NCBI GenBank assembly: GCA_010672825.2
Contig: JAAHFU020000004.1
Coordinates: 434,001 to 498,000, forward strand
Direction: 5' to 3'
From: Leptolyngbya sp. SIO1E4
GTDB lineage: Bacteria > Cyanobacteriota > Cyanobacteriia > Phormidesmidales > Phormidesmidaceae
Length of the DNA stretch: 64,000 nt
Shown: piece after piece, positions 44,001 to 53,200 of the stretch
Position numbering within the stretch: the first letter of the stretch is position 1
How the letters are laid out: each line of letters begins with the position of its first letter
Notes under the pieces: model-generated
Seen by the model: the letters and a program-made list of their open reading frames with translations, nothing else
What the model was told of the DNA's origin: nothing
Databases searched by the model: none
Made by a program: the position numbers and the translations under genes

Positions 44001-46627
44001 ATGCGATCGCGCAGCCGGAAAGCATCGGCCCGGGCAAACCGCGCCTCATTGTTGGCCTCGCTGAGGGCATCAAATACCTGTCGGTCAGTGCCACCAAGGG
44101 CATCTTGGACGTCCTCCAAGACCGTGTCACTGCGGTCTAGCTGGTGCAGCGATCGCAGGTCTTCGGTACTGAGAGCCCGCATGGCCCCTTCAATGCGGCT
44201 TTCTTCGTCGTTGTACCAGTGAATCGACGCCTGCAGCTCAAACTGCGCGCCCCGGGCTCGGTTGCCGTTGAGATAGTTGATGGCAGCGTAGTAATCATCG
44301 TCGTCCCACAGTTCCTCGCGGAGCACAGTATCAAGTGATCGCCTGCGGGCTGCTTGGTATTGTTGGCGAATGAAGTTGCCCTGCGCTCGTGTTAAGCCCC
44401 GCAGTGACCCAGTTACTCCCGCTTCATCCGTATCATTAAAGACGCCAGCATCGGTCAGTGCAGTCGCGAGGGTGCGCGTTCGCCGCTCTAAGTCAGTGCG
44501 AATGGGAGTCCAGGCGGCGGTGAGGGCACTGGCAAAAAACGTATCGGGAGTGTTGTGGGGCTGTACCCAGCCTGTAAAGGTGCTGACGCTGGTGCTGATC
44601 TGCCCCAAAAACTGAGGATGCGTTGACTCAATTTGAGTACGAGACTCGGCAAGATAGTCTTTGAACACCTCTGCCAGCGGCTGAGCCCAGGCTTCACCAA
44701 CCTGAGTGACGCCCTGAGACACTTTAGAAAAGCCCCGAGTCAGCGCTGCTTCGGAGTTGGCAAATGCCTTGGCAGCCTGCGCCTGGCTAGCCGCAATGCC
44801 GGTTTGGGCCGTTGTCACGCGGGCATCAACGTTCTCAGCCACCTGCTGCTGTCGCTGCTGCATGCCCTGGGTAGCGCCTGCCTGCACCATGCGAAGCTGC
44901 TCGCTCTGGAGCTGTCGTCCAGTCGCGACCTGTTGCTGGACCCGTGGCGCGGCGTCGCTAGCGGTGGTTTCCAACACAGCAGGACCACTGGCCGCGGCTT
45001 GGGTCAAGCGACCATGCAGGCGAACAACGCCATCGTGATAATGGGGTAGCCCCTGCTGTATGGTTTGACGCGTTACCTGACCTGCCGTGCGCGCCTGCCG
45101 CTGCATTTCGGAAATCGCCTGTTGGCCGGTGCTGAAGAGCTGCGATCGCACGGCTTCTTGCTGCGCGGTGAACTGTTCCAGACTGTCTGTCCGCATCTGC
45201 ATCAGCATGAACCGAGCCTGGTTAGCCTGCGCTTGGAGTCCTTTTTTGGCCTGACCCAATGCTTTGGTAATCGAGGCGTTGCCCTCGGTGCGAATTTTGC
45301 CTGCACGGTTTTGCAGTGTTGGCCCTACTGAATTGCGGACGTCACCCTGCACCTGGGTAATGTTGTCGCCGTAACGGGTGTAGGCATCGTTCCGTCTTTG
45401 GTTGAGCTGAGACAGCGCAGGTTGTGTCAGTCTCGGAGCGGCTTTACGTTTAGCCTCATTGCTGGCCTGCTGTTCGCCGCTGCCCGAAATGGGGAAGTTG
45501 CGGTTGAGGTTCGTCTCCCAGTCGATAATCTGCCGCGCTGCATAATCGGCGGAATCGACGCAGGTTTGCTGGGCATCGGTCAGGGTGCCGACAAATTTAC
45601 TCGACAGACTGGTCACAATCTGGTCGATTTGGGTTTGGGCCGTGCGGGCGTTAGCGTCGACAGCGCCCCGGGCACTGCGAGTGGCACGGTTGAGCTGCTG
45701 ACGGGCGATCGCATAGTCCCGCAACACGACGGTATCTGCTAAGCCTGCCGCGGTGAGCACCAATCGCCGCGCTTGCTGAAATTTTTCGTTTAGGGCAGCA
45801 TCAGCCTGCTCAATCTGTCGCGGCACCTGGTTAGCTGCTTGCTGGTAGGTTTGTCGCAGTTGATCGGTCGCTTGATTGCCCTGACGCATCAGGGTGGCCT
45901 GGTGCTGCTGTACCTGCTGTAGGGTTTCCTGATACTGCTGTTGCGCTGTTTGAAAGGCTGCATCCAGGTCAGCGGTCTGCTGTGGTGAGGCGGTTTGAGG
46001 AGAGTTGGGCGCGTTGGCAGCACCTCCCGAGACGGGAAGTGCGGTTTGCTCCAGCCCAGGTATTGGGGGAAACGTCCCCGTGAAGGACGGCAGGGCTAGC
46101 GCCTGCACGACCAAGGGACGCATGGGCTCTGGCTCAGAAACTTCAGCTGGCAGCAGCGTGTCCAGTTCACCCGCCAACCGCGCCTGTCGTCTGCTGAGCA
46201 GGATGGCCCGCCCACCTCCGACTAGCCTTGTGAGTTCCCGTTCAGCAGGCTCACTGAGGGCTGCCTCTTCTGCCACCTGCTCTGTGAGGGTGGCTTCTGT
46301 CAGAACGGGGTCAGTTGTCTCCAGGCTCGCGTCTTGTGTTTGAGACAGCGCGTCTGTCGTTTCAGACAGATGGGATGAAGAGACGGTTTCTTCAGGGAGT
46401 GAAGAATAGAGCTGCGCTGGTTCAGGGGTTGCCCCTGGCTCATCGGGTAAGCTCTGGAGTGGTTCACTCGCGGCGGGCGAAACGGCTCCGTCGCTGGCCT
46501 GACTTTGCAGAAACAAGGGCATTCCGGCAGCGGGGGGGGATGCTGACGGAGAACGACGCGATCGCCCCTGCGACTCGGCGGTAGTTGCAGTTTCAGATCG
46601 CGTCGTAGTGGGGGCAAAGTCAGGCAT
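38024..46627 (-). CDS. giant modular eCIS-associated polymorphic-toxin-like protein
   Basis: About 2,867 residues from ATG 46627, seven bases after the ATPase stop. In order: a low-complexity start with PPAAGMPLFLQSQ (a motif common in eCIS-linked proteins); a long Q/A-rich coiled coil (about 230-690); annexin-like repeats (near 730, DTDEAGVTGSLRGLTRAQG, and near 1130, GLGTNNALIDRTLGRMNRDE); a hydrophobic Ala/Gly region (about 1300-1350); a Pro/Asp linker (about 1560-1690); a domain with ALAHELTEI (near 1826); a PD-(D/E)XK nuclease-like domain (GVPDLMYEA, LIIEAKGG near 2257); a second HELTEI domain (near 2474); and a C-terminal domain (2640-2867) like DUF2431/BMT5 RNA methyltransferases (ILYLGEGRLEH, YDQIRFDFPRVD). 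The final 850 bases are richer in A/T. Probably a cargo or tip toxin of the injection system. Confidence 0.7.
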   Translation of the reverse strand: MPDFAPTTTRSETATTAESQGRSRRSPSASPPAAGMPLFLQSQASDGAVSPAASEPLQSLPDEPGATPEPAQLYSSLPEETVSSSHLSETTDALSQTQDASLETTDPVLTEATLTEQVAEEAALSEPAERELTRLVGGGRAILLSRRQARLAGELDTLLPAEVSEPEPMRPLVVQALALPSFTGTFPPIPGLEQTALPVSGGAANAPNSPQTASPQQTADLDAAFQTAQQQYQETLQQVQQHQATLMRQGNQATDQLRQTYQQAANQVPRQIEQADAALNEKFQQARRLVLTAAGLADTVVLRDYAIARQQLNRATRSARGAVDANARTAQTQIDQIVTSLSSKFVGTLTDAQQTCVDSADYAARQIIDWETNLNRNFPISGSGEQQASNEAKRKAAPRLTQPALSQLNQRRNDAYTRYGDNITQVQGDVRNSVGPTLQNRAGKIRTEGNASITKALGQAKKGLQAQANQARFMLMQMRTDSLEQFTAQQEAVRSQLFSTGQQAISEMQRQARTAGQVTRQTIQQGLPHYHDGVVRLHGRLTQAAASGPAVLETTASDAAPRVQQQVATGRQLQSEQLRMVQAGATQGMQQRQQQVAENVDARVTTAQTGIAASQAQAAKAFANSEAALTRGFSKVSQGVTQVGEAWAQPLAEVFKDYLAESRTQIESTHPQFLGQISTSVSTFTGWVQPHNTPDTFFASALTAAWTPIRTDLERRTRTLATALTDAGVFNDTDEAGVTGSLRGLTRAQGNFIRQQYQAARRRSLDTVLREELWDDDDYYAAINYLNGNRARGAQFELQASIHWYNDEESRIEGAMRALSTEDLRSLHQLDRSDTVLEDVQDALGGTDRQVFDALSEANNEARFARADAFRLRDRINEARRRDDDDALNTALAEYSRAAQAQQFGGQTITAAERRRLVQQEFAHIQGIDLDAMVAQGTPMGRAGEQRAVTTREEAAAQALFGYATRDIEQTRSAGQGHTYTVTLSVEGAQEDLARALIFQGEQSAETRAARLGVEIERSGDPNILNLDTALVDPRLNPDFNAGSPAATAQARQQAQQEREAMFRIFAERYGSAGTDASSTTAAQGDLVQQLRQAYDSDTKGADLAEALVVRDYPTPATAAIAMEYAIAGLGTNNALIDRTLGRMNRDEIAAMRSIYDAQPGRDLYDDLGVYGQGTFGDLSGDDRLRAERMLLGQPRNDRERAEVAAFAVEQQRRESSGLGSSLASDSAQADFLAYDERRLSRLTGTEVSFENGIPTFQSRSDAFDDQNRFTGDRAEFQATTASTQLSAQNYAAKIDQYATVAATTVAIAGAIAAAVATVTTGGAASPLLLAAIAGISGLAGMGAQAAIRGGRYGWEDAAKDLGMTAVQALTAGVGQGLGLASRGGAQGLQAGMRAGLSISAARQLSTGTVLGQMGRLTGSEFADKLLIGMATGALGSFGQTALTEATYSQGGGKAFENLMASLFRGALSGGVTAGVSNALEDLPLQRLPGLSRVLGDRTLGENIGQSTSYLGRSLGKSVSSSTGAFAGRSAELGFESARGTYRGDAGDIFVSSLESAGQAALQGVGEGTGEARTQRGYNRWREASQRAAERIPETSTLPRPTDADPDTLPDTPNPRSPISPDADTTPMPRVVVDEPSARPADTIPDTPLPQVRETLPDSLPDVRAADQPDIRNTLADAVPASIRPADLADTVPTPMRPIDLPEATPPAPRPTPVAEGTAAAVAGSRFRGDVQINSSDRIQTAAARAIDRLIDSGGPLAGKAITGDDQSQILLQTLKGDVIVHISVADNELPNNAVARFDLDADTGEYQIRLSPRAHPDMVERALAHELTEIRFAHNRENTSDFLKPGGFRNRPPEDGTTPQLSPHDQGRLAELDVIARQLRTVDADAPELRARLRDEAERLAAHLGLVGDSDAVVARRQAALDALSDRAATRALLSDAIGGAETNPFLQRRSDDLNADFELLARRLALAQQLDDRALIAQVVEMARQSVISRSTIQHYGSQIRSSAEVFTFLNGLAKSSSPALRALGSRTLEVITNPPPARTGMRLRGDPADVDPHQPEVVRQQFGDRPHFQEWAEFRQRFFDSRSSYDRTNPEHLADAFARWSAGGYVADSGTVSSLAASSRRPDPGYEATYLPGKTPQPDASALPDDTHTLPTGETVADAVQDRRDLIQNRDTLQTEFDNPQTTAARRTEIETELNQIGRAINVRSEQLGEAAGRQVAENHPDGPWQELKIPRSGSGVPDLMYEAADGRLLIIEAKGGTSELGTRLSTDGTRRVEQGHRDYLESLAAAMSRSSDPDIRRLGAKIEVALRGNPPAIDYMVVRQPFQDDGSLATPVVGTFDIRRGGSSRPPLTAGAVPGSQFRGDVLDTARDHQAVTREIRQALGQISRNTSLIDKFTLGTSLENSYIHTRTATGDPPVRVRIEIVDDIGTEPGDVGVPVGRIHPPDETRDHYLVRLSAKAPEGFMERALAHELTEIHRMQGTERLPDRLRPGSFSTPDLTSTDPPPRLSPHDYGRIAELDVLTRQIEVAEAQKNIASAEALKKETRLLLEHLGLEGDTPDAISRRAFVRSALAEDILKRVWESFYPPPKSQIATDSNNSIERQNQRLSQLQQEQRFYFKNLSREKASPEQILGALSAEGFSYRSVTEASRLDQETRILYLGEGRLEHLEKYKQLLPADIKVTTLVTEDDFQTQIGDPKSKLSESDLEVFQSNIDAIRNAGIDLETGFDALKNNLPIEENPYDQIRFDFPRVDKRDVSKNVHFTQEVMEQMFHGGFIHQESVISITLGLENLRINPLQLLGDMHLQRIAEKNSSQSFELQELILIHNKEASEGDSSRIGTHSLKVPFSIQMIFKPSPLLRGFLPLKN

Positions 46628-46634
46628 AGGCCGA

Positions 46635-48608
46635 TCACCGAGAGAGCACAGCAGGCACCTGACGCCCCTGCTTTTGATATTCGCTATCGACACCCACCAA
46701 GACATCTTCATAGGTGATGGAGCGTTGCTCAGCCTGCGCCAGCACGGCTGCCATCAGCACCGCATTGCGAATGTGCCCGCCGCAGAGGTCAACAGTAGCG
46801 GCCAATCGATTCAGGTCTTGGGGCTCGACTTCGGTTTGTTCGCCCAGGTGCGATCGCCACAGAGCCAGGCGTTCTTGTGGGCGCGGCAGCGAAAATTCAA
46901 TCACGGTATCCAGCCTGCGGGCAAAGGCTTTGTCAAATCGCTGGCGACTGTTGCTGGTGAGGAGGGTGACACCGTCATACGTTTCGATGCGCTGGAGCAG
47001 ATAGTTGGTTTGGGCGTTGGCAAAGCGATCGTTGGCCTGTTGTACGTCGGTACGCTTGCCGAATAGGGAATCTGCTTCATCAAACAGCAGCATCACCCCG
47101 GCCTGTTCTGCCCGCGCCAAAAGCTGAGCCAGATTCTTCTCAGTTTCGCCAATATATTTGCTGGTGACAGAGGCCAGATCAACCCGATAGAGCGGCATTG
47201 CCAGCTGAGTTGCTAGCCAGCTAGCGGCCAGGGTTTTGCCGGTTCCCGAAGGCCCGACAAACAGTGCTCGAACCCCCGGATGGTAGCGCGTCGTGGCAGA
47301 CACACCGAGCGCATCCACCAGTCCATCTCGCATACGACAGCGCAGTAGCAGGGCCTGCAACTTTTCCTGTAACTCAGGGTCAAGCACTAGGGCATCCTCC
47401 CTCACTGGGTCGGTTAGTGGCTGTGCCAGCGCATCCAAACCCACGCCTTCGCCACTCCATGCAGCTGCGGTCAGGTCTGCTAGGGTCGGTGCAGTTCGCT
47501 GAGCCAGCGTACTGTATTGGTGGGCCAGTGCCCCGAGTTGGGCAATGCGCCCGCTACTGTGACGGTGATGACGCGCCAGATCTGCTGCCAGCTCTGGATT
47601 TCCCAATGCGGTTGTCCAAAGCTGCTGCCGCTCAGCTAGGGAGGGCACGGTCAGCACCCAGTTCAGCACAGTCCCGTCCGCCACCGCCAGGCTGCCGTCC
47701 GGGTTTGCCAGGGCCAGCACTGGCCCTTCGTAACCTGGGATGGTGGGTAAAGCAACCGTTTCGCCCGGCGCCAACTGGCGGCAAAATACCGGCAATAGGT
47801 GCCGCAGTAAAAGCCATGGCCCCAATCCCGGCACTGTTGAATCGGTCTCGATAAAGAGAGGACGCCGACGCAGGGCCTGGGCGATCGCGCACGCAACAGA
47901 TTTGCCCTCTGCCATCGACCCGGTTCGCAAGGCCAGCGTTTGCCCCGCGATCGTTAATGCCTGTGCTTGCCGCTGTGCCTGCTGCTGTATCGAAGTCGCC
48001 AGGGGAATCGTGCCATTATGGGGCAGCCCTAACTGTGTGCCGGGTACAGTGCTGTCTTTGCCTTGCAAAGCAAACACCAGATGCAGCGGTACCTGTATGG
48101 TTTGCTCAGGTAGCGGTAACTCTGGATGGAGGCGCTGTAGCAGGCCGCTGCCAACGGCCTGACCATTCACCAGGTGATGCAGTGTTTGAACCGAGGTTTT
48201 CGATAAGTTAACCAGCGCTGCGACTAATAAGCTGAGGGTTGGCCGTGACCCACCCAACGGGGCTTGAACTCGGGCGAGCGCCCGACTTACCATCACATCG
48301 GTTTCAACCGCGACGGCCAGAGCCACCGTCAGCAGCTCTGGAGCCGTCAACTTCAGCGATTTTGCTAGCCCTAACAGCCATCGATCTTGAGGCTGGGGCT
48401 GCCGCAAATAGCTGCTCAGACTGGCTCGCCAGCTTTGTCCCTGATCAGCAATCTGTCGGAGGTGCTGCATCAAAAAGGCAATTTCAGTTTCAACAGTGCC
48501 ATTGTGACGGGGCAATTGAGCGGCGATCGCCGCCAAAATATACGTCCGTAACGTCACCGGTGATGCCGTGTCAGGGGGTTGGTGACTGGCGGCTGACTCA
48601 GACGGCAT
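46635..48608 (-). CDS. AAA+ ATPase of the contractile injection system (Afp15-like)
   Basis: A 657-residue ATPase. The C-terminal AAA module has Walker A VGPSGTGKTLAASWL, Walker B VMLLFDEADSLFGKR, sensor 1 LLTSNSR and the arginine finger region KAFARRLD, as in eCIS ATPases of the Afp15 type. The N-terminal 350 residues are helical (TLRTYILAAIAAQLPRHNGT), with a degenerate P-loop region before the main one. It is thought to act in assembly or sheath disassembly. ATG 48608 has GGAGGG eight bases ahead and overlaps the preceding gene by 11 bases, so translation is coupled. Confidence 0.88.
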   Translation of the reverse strand: MPSESAASHQPPDTASPVTLRTYILAAIAAQLPRHNGTVETEIAFLMQHLRQIADQGQSWRASLSSYLRQPQPQDRWLLGLAKSLKLTAPELLTVALAVAVETDVMVSRALARVQAPLGGSRPTLSLLVAALVNLSKTSVQTLHHLVNGQAVGSGLLQRLHPELPLPEQTIQVPLHLVFALQGKDSTVPGTQLGLPHNGTIPLATSIQQQAQRQAQALTIAGQTLALRTGSMAEGKSVACAIAQALRRRPLFIETDSTVPGLGPWLLLRHLLPVFCRQLAPGETVALPTIPGYEGPVLALANPDGSLAVADGTVLNWVLTVPSLAERQQLWTTALGNPELAADLARHHRHSSGRIAQLGALAHQYSTLAQRTAPTLADLTAAAWSGEGVGLDALAQPLTDPVREDALVLDPELQEKLQALLLRCRMRDGLVDALGVSATTRYHPGVRALFVGPSGTGKTLAASWLATQLAMPLYRVDLASVTSKYIGETEKNLAQLLARAEQAGVMLLFDEADSLFGKRTDVQQANDRFANAQTNYLLQRIETYDGVTLLTSNSRQRFDKAFARRLDTVIEFSLPRPQERLALWRSHLGEQTEVEPQDLNRLAATVDLCGGHIRNAVLMAAVLAQAEQRSITYEDVLVGVDSEYQKQGRQVPAVLSR

Positions 48609-50058
48609 AGGTAGACCCTCCGGAGTAATGAAACGTGATGACTCGCCCCAGCCAAGGGACCCAGCCTGGATCGAAGTCGAGGCCAATGCGGCGGATGCGG
48701 ATGTCGCTTTGGTCCAGGTTGAATCGCAGATCCCAATGGGTCGGTGTCGTGCGCAGTTCCCCCGGACGTTTCACGAGATCGGCCAGGGACATTTCCAGAT
48801 GACGCTGACACCAGCGGTGCATCCAGCGTAGCCAGGGGAGGGGGGTCGGCAGGCGGCAGTCAGACATTGGCCGTTGGCAGTCGGCAAAGAGTTGGGTGGG
48901 ATGAATGGGATCTTCAGCGGGTATTGCCAGGTGTTGAGCCAGCGCCAACAGCAGGCGATTCGGAAAGGCCGTTTCAATCAAAACGGGGTGAGTCGTGAGC
49001 ACCTGAGGGAAATGCAGGTGGTTGAGGAGATTGAGGGTGAAGAAGAACCCGCTGTGGGGGGTCGGGTGCCAATCAGAGCGGGGGCGAGGTGATGAGGCGA
49101 TGGGAGTGTGGAGGGGTAAGGGGGTGAGGGAGGCAGGAGGGGATGAGCTAGGAGAAGGCAAAGGGTTAGAGGAGTCGGCTATGGGCTCACGGCCACGGGC
49201 TGAATCGACCGCATCGGGGGACAAAGCAGGGGATCTGTCGGATGCAGCCGCGATGGTTTGTTGAATGAGCGTTTGTGCGTGCGTCGGTAACTCAGGTGAG
49301 AGCACTCGAGCGGGGTTGGCGTGAATGAGGGAAATGAGGGTGAGCCAGTGCGATCGCGCATCGTCTATGCCCCACAGGGGTATCCAGGTTTTGAGGAGGG
49401 AACTGAGGGGCAGGGTGAGGGGATGAGGGGATGACTGAGTGGCAGGGGGATCAGGCGCCGGAGGGCTGGAGGGCTGGGAGCGGTGGGTAAGCGGAAACGT
49501 AGATTGCGGGAGGCGGCAGCGGGTTAGAAAGGGGGTGGCCTCTTGAGGGGTAAGGGCAGCGAGTAGCGGGGTGAGGGCGTGGCGTTGAGATAGATAGCCT
49601 ATCAGGTGAGCGATCGCCAGCAGGGCTTGGGGGTGTTCTGCCAGATGCAGAAGCACTTGGCGGTAGGTTTCAGCTGGTGATTGATGAGGCTGCCACTGAG
49701 GAACGGCAACCCGCCAAAACCAAGCGGTCGGCTGCTGTCCTTGGGCGATGTGCTCGCACAGCAGGCAATAGGGTTCGATGGCATCTTCGAAGTACACTGC
49801 CGTGGCCGTGGCGGTGGCTGGGGCTGTTGCCGCGATAGGCGTGATGCGCTGGAACTGATGCTCGATTTTCAGCGCCAGGGTAGCCGGGCTGCAGCGCGGG
49901 TGAATTTGACCGACCTGCAACTGCCGAACGAGTAGGAGACGACTGCCGTCGGGGAGGGAGGCCGTGTGGAGAGCGTCTTCTAGCAGCAGGGTTCCTCGCC
50001 GCACCAGTGCTTCGGTGGGGGCAGTGAGGTGAACGGTGTGGGCACGACGGGTGGGCAT
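48598..50058 (-). CDS. eCIS-associated protein, possibly tape-measure related
   Basis: A 486-residue protein. The C-terminal third has HSGFFFTLNLLNHLHFPQVL and LALAQHLAIPAEDPIHPTQL, reminiscent of the conserved core of proteins annotated as contractile injection system tape measure (CIS_TMP), and ends FDPGWVPWLGRVITFHYSGG. The central region (about 205-330) is Pro/Ser-rich and low-complexity, partly encoded by GGATGGGG-type repeats. The length is short for a true tape measure, so the role is uncertain. It sits directly before the ATPase, as Afp14-type genes do. No ribosome site is seen at ATG 50058. Confidence 0.5.
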   Translation of the reverse strand: MPTRRAHTVHLTAPTEALVRRGTLLLEDALHTASLPDGSRLLLVRQLQVGQIHPRCSPATLALKIEHQFQRITPIAATAPATATATAVYFEDAIEPYCLLCEHIAQGQQPTAWFWRVAVPQWQPHQSPAETYRQVLLHLAEHPQALLAIAHLIGYLSQRHALTPLLAALTPQEATPFLTRCRLPQSTFPLTHRSQPSSPPAPDPPATQSSPHPLTLPLSSLLKTWIPLWGIDDARSHWLTLISLIHANPARVLSPELPTHAQTLIQQTIAAASDRSPALSPDAVDSARGREPIADSSNPLPSPSSSPPASLTPLPLHTPIASSPRPRSDWHPTPHSGFFFTLNLLNHLHFPQVLTTHPVLIETAFPNRLLLALAQHLAIPAEDPIHPTQLFADCQRPMSDCRLPTPLPWLRWMHRWCQRHLEMSLADLVKRPGELRTTPTHWDLRFNLDQSDIRIRRIGLDFDPGWVPWLGRVITFHYSGGSTYAV

Positions 50059-50165
50059 GGGGGGTGAGGGGGTGGATGGGTGGATGGGTGGATGAGTGGG
50101 GGGATGGGGGAATGAGGGAATAAGTGGATGGGTGGATGGGTGGATGGGTGGGGGGATGAGGGGAG
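50059..50165. repeat. GGATGGGT tandem-repeat tract, spacer 1
   Basis: TGGATGGGTGGATGGGTGGA-type repeats fill the gap between the 1,312-residue protein gene and the next. Related tracts lie at 54177-54230, 57184-57265, 58253-58292 and 63785-63836. Confidence 0.9.
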
Positions 50166-50235
50166 TGCTGATTTAGGCGATCGTTTATGAGATCCTTGAT
50201 GGGACTGTGTTGCCTGGACAGTGCCTTGCCTGCGG

Positions 50236-53200
50236 TTAATCGAATCTGCTGTCGAAGCCCCCGAAGAGTGACGTGCCGAATTGGGCGCGGGCGTCGGCGT
50301 CGATTTGAATACTTTGCGATCGCTGAGTGCGGGTCACCTGAACAGCGGCTTGATCGGCTGACAGGTCTTCGACGCGGGCTTCGGCAACGACCTGGTTGTT
50401 CGTGCCATAGAGCAAGACGGGCATCCCAATACGAATTTTGCTGGCATCAATGGTGAGTTCGACGCGGCTGCCAGGGCGCAGGGTGGTGGGTTTGCTGACC
50501 CGTCCGGCGATGATTTGGCTGACGGGAGCTTGGCTGGCGAGCAAAATACAAATGCGTACCAGGTCGTGCATGAGGGCAACGGCGTCGGCTTCTTTGCGGT
50601 TGATGCGACTGTAGAGCCAGTCCACCAGTTCTTGCATTTGACGACGCTCCCGGTAGGGGATCTGGTCCCAGCGGGGGAGGCTGGCAAGTTGATGCAAATC
50701 TACAGGGGTGTCGTATTGGCTCAGGCTTTCGGCCCATTGCAGGCGAATTTGGGGCAGCACGTCGCTAAAGCTAGCGTAGAGGCAGCCGGAGACCTGGGCG
50801 ATCAGATCCACTTCGCGGTTGACTTGACGCGTGATGTCGCTGCGCTGGTGCTGACTGTTCAACAGGTCACCCAGAGATAACAGGTCACGGGCGCGATCGC
50901 GGGCGCGGCTCCAGCTCAGATTCACCAGGCTGCTGATATTGAGCTGGGCAGTTTGCTGGCGATAGCGCTGCGCCACCTGGGTTTGAGCCAGCACGGTGCG
51001 GCTGATGGCCTGACTCAGGCGGCTGGCAGAGGTCGTTAAACCAGGCAGCACGGTTGTTTGAGAAGTCGTTCTGGCGGCACGAGTTTGGGCCAGGGTGAGC
51101 GTATTTCGCAGCAGGGGCAGCTGGTCAAAGCGATTGAGCAGCGGTGCTACCCGGGTGAACCATTTGACGGGAGCGTCTTGCAGCAGGTTTACGGCCTGAC
51201 GCAGCTCAGTGGGCAGGGGCGGGTGCGATCGCAAACAGACGGGCACGGCGGGTTCAGCGGGGGCGGGATTGATGCCGTGGTGCGGCATTGACACGCGGGG
51301 GCTGACAGCACGAGGACGATGAAATACCAGGAAAGGGACGTAGTTTTGAAGAATCTGGCGGCGTTCATCGACCAGGGTTTGCAGGCGAGCTTCCTCTTCT
51401 TCGCGCAACGCTTGGGCGACAGCAACGTCGTGACGCGCTTCTGCCAATTCATCCCCCAGGGACTTGAGGCGCACGTCGGCTTGATTCAAGAATCCCTGGA
51501 GCTGTTTCAAAACGCCACGGCAGTCGGCGATCGCGAGGCGATACGCTTGCACCCGGCCTTCGACCAACCGTAGCGTAGCGACGGTGTCTTCCAGGGATTT
51601 AATGCCGCGTTCGTATAGACGCGCCTCGTCTCGTGCCTGGCCTGTGTCTTCAAGCTTTTGCTGCTGCAAACTGGCGATCGCGTCTGTCAGGCGGCTGAAG
51701 GGCAGCCCGGCAGCGTCAGATGAAGTGCGCGTCCCGGGAATTTCTAAGTCATCCACATTCAGAATACTGTCGCCGTCAGGCTCATCTCGTAGCGCCAGTA
51801 GCTGCACCGTTTGCAGCTGGCCTTCAACGGCAAAGTTGAGCGAGTCTAAGGCTTCTCCTGGCTTCAGCCGTTCGCCGACGGTGGCAGAGCGGGTAACTGC
51901 GCCCAATAGAGGGAGTTGCTCGACCACGGCTTCCTGGGGAATCACGCGCTGTGGCTGTTGGAAGAGTCGAGTGGTGGGGGCGATCGCGTCTGCGACTTTC
52001 AGCGTCCCGGCAAAGGGGGTCAATACTTTGCCCGTATCGCCCGTGACTTGAAGGCTATCGGCTCTGCGGCTTTGGCTTTCGACGAAAATGCTGTCATCAA
52101 AGGACGCCTCTGCCTGCAACAAGGGAAATTGAACCGGAGTAGGGCTGGCAGAGCGGGGGGCAGCGCTAATCAGCTCCTGACTGAAGACGGTCGTGGTGAA
52201 GGGCACCTGGAAGGTTGCAGCCGTGAAGGCAGGTGTCTCTGAGGTTGTGGGTGGAAGATCGGTGGATGCGATCTGAGGTTCGCCGCCAGGCTCGCGCGCA
52301 TCCTGACGCAGGGCATCGAAAATGGCAGAGAGGTTCTGCTGCGTCAGAAAGGCACTCTCCTCTTTTTTGACAATGTCTGCCAGCACGGGTGACGTCACCA
52401 GCCGACTGGCTTCTTCGGCGCCCAGCATAAATTGACGAATGCGATACAGGTCAGAGCGCACCCGCAAAAAACCAAAGTCGATAGGGTCGTTGGCCCGCTT
52501 CACTTTATTTTCGAGAATTTGGATGAACGTCTCTAACCCTGCAAAGTTGGGACTGTTGCGCTCAAGGTAGCGGTTGACCTCACGCTGAAGGGGCGTGTCT
52601 CGCAAGCGGTTTTTGAGATCTTCTAAAGACTGAGCGACACGCTGCCCTTGCTGCACTGCGGTGCCGTAGGCGTCTTCAGGCGGGTCGAGCGTCCCTGTCG
52701 TCGGCGTTTCATCCGGATCGATCACATCTGCATCCGCCTCGCTAAAGTCCAACGCCTCGCCTTTGATGCCCCTGTACAGTGCTTGCAGCTTTTGTCGCAG
52801 GTCTTGCTGGCGCTGGAGCAGTTCACCCCGTCGCTGCACAAACTCTTGAATCTGTTCTAGAAACGTCGAGTCTACGTTGGTGTTGAAATCTAGCAGGTTG
52901 GGGTCGTAGAGGGCCTCGGGAACCGGCAGCAGCACCTGCACCTGTTCGGCACGGTTCAAGCGCAGGGGGGCGAGGCCAGCGCTGGCTACCATCACCGCGT
53001 CGAGCTGTTCTTGGGGAATCGGGCGCAGGCGAATGTCATAGCTAATGGGGAAAAAGGGCAGGCGGTTGGCGGTCAAATCGAGGGCCGCGTTAGGCAGCAC
53101 ACCAACAGGGGGCAGGCGATCAAACCCTTGGCGGCGATCGCGGCCATCTTCTGGCGTTTCCATCGGAGCCATTTCGGTGAGCTGCTCGGCAAACTGCTGC

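Noticed and set aside
46627-46711. Upstream extension of the giant protein by 28 residues
   Set aside because: It would overlap the end of the ATPase gene by about 77 bases, and the added residues show no family pattern; the start MPDF at 46627 fits the seven-base gap.
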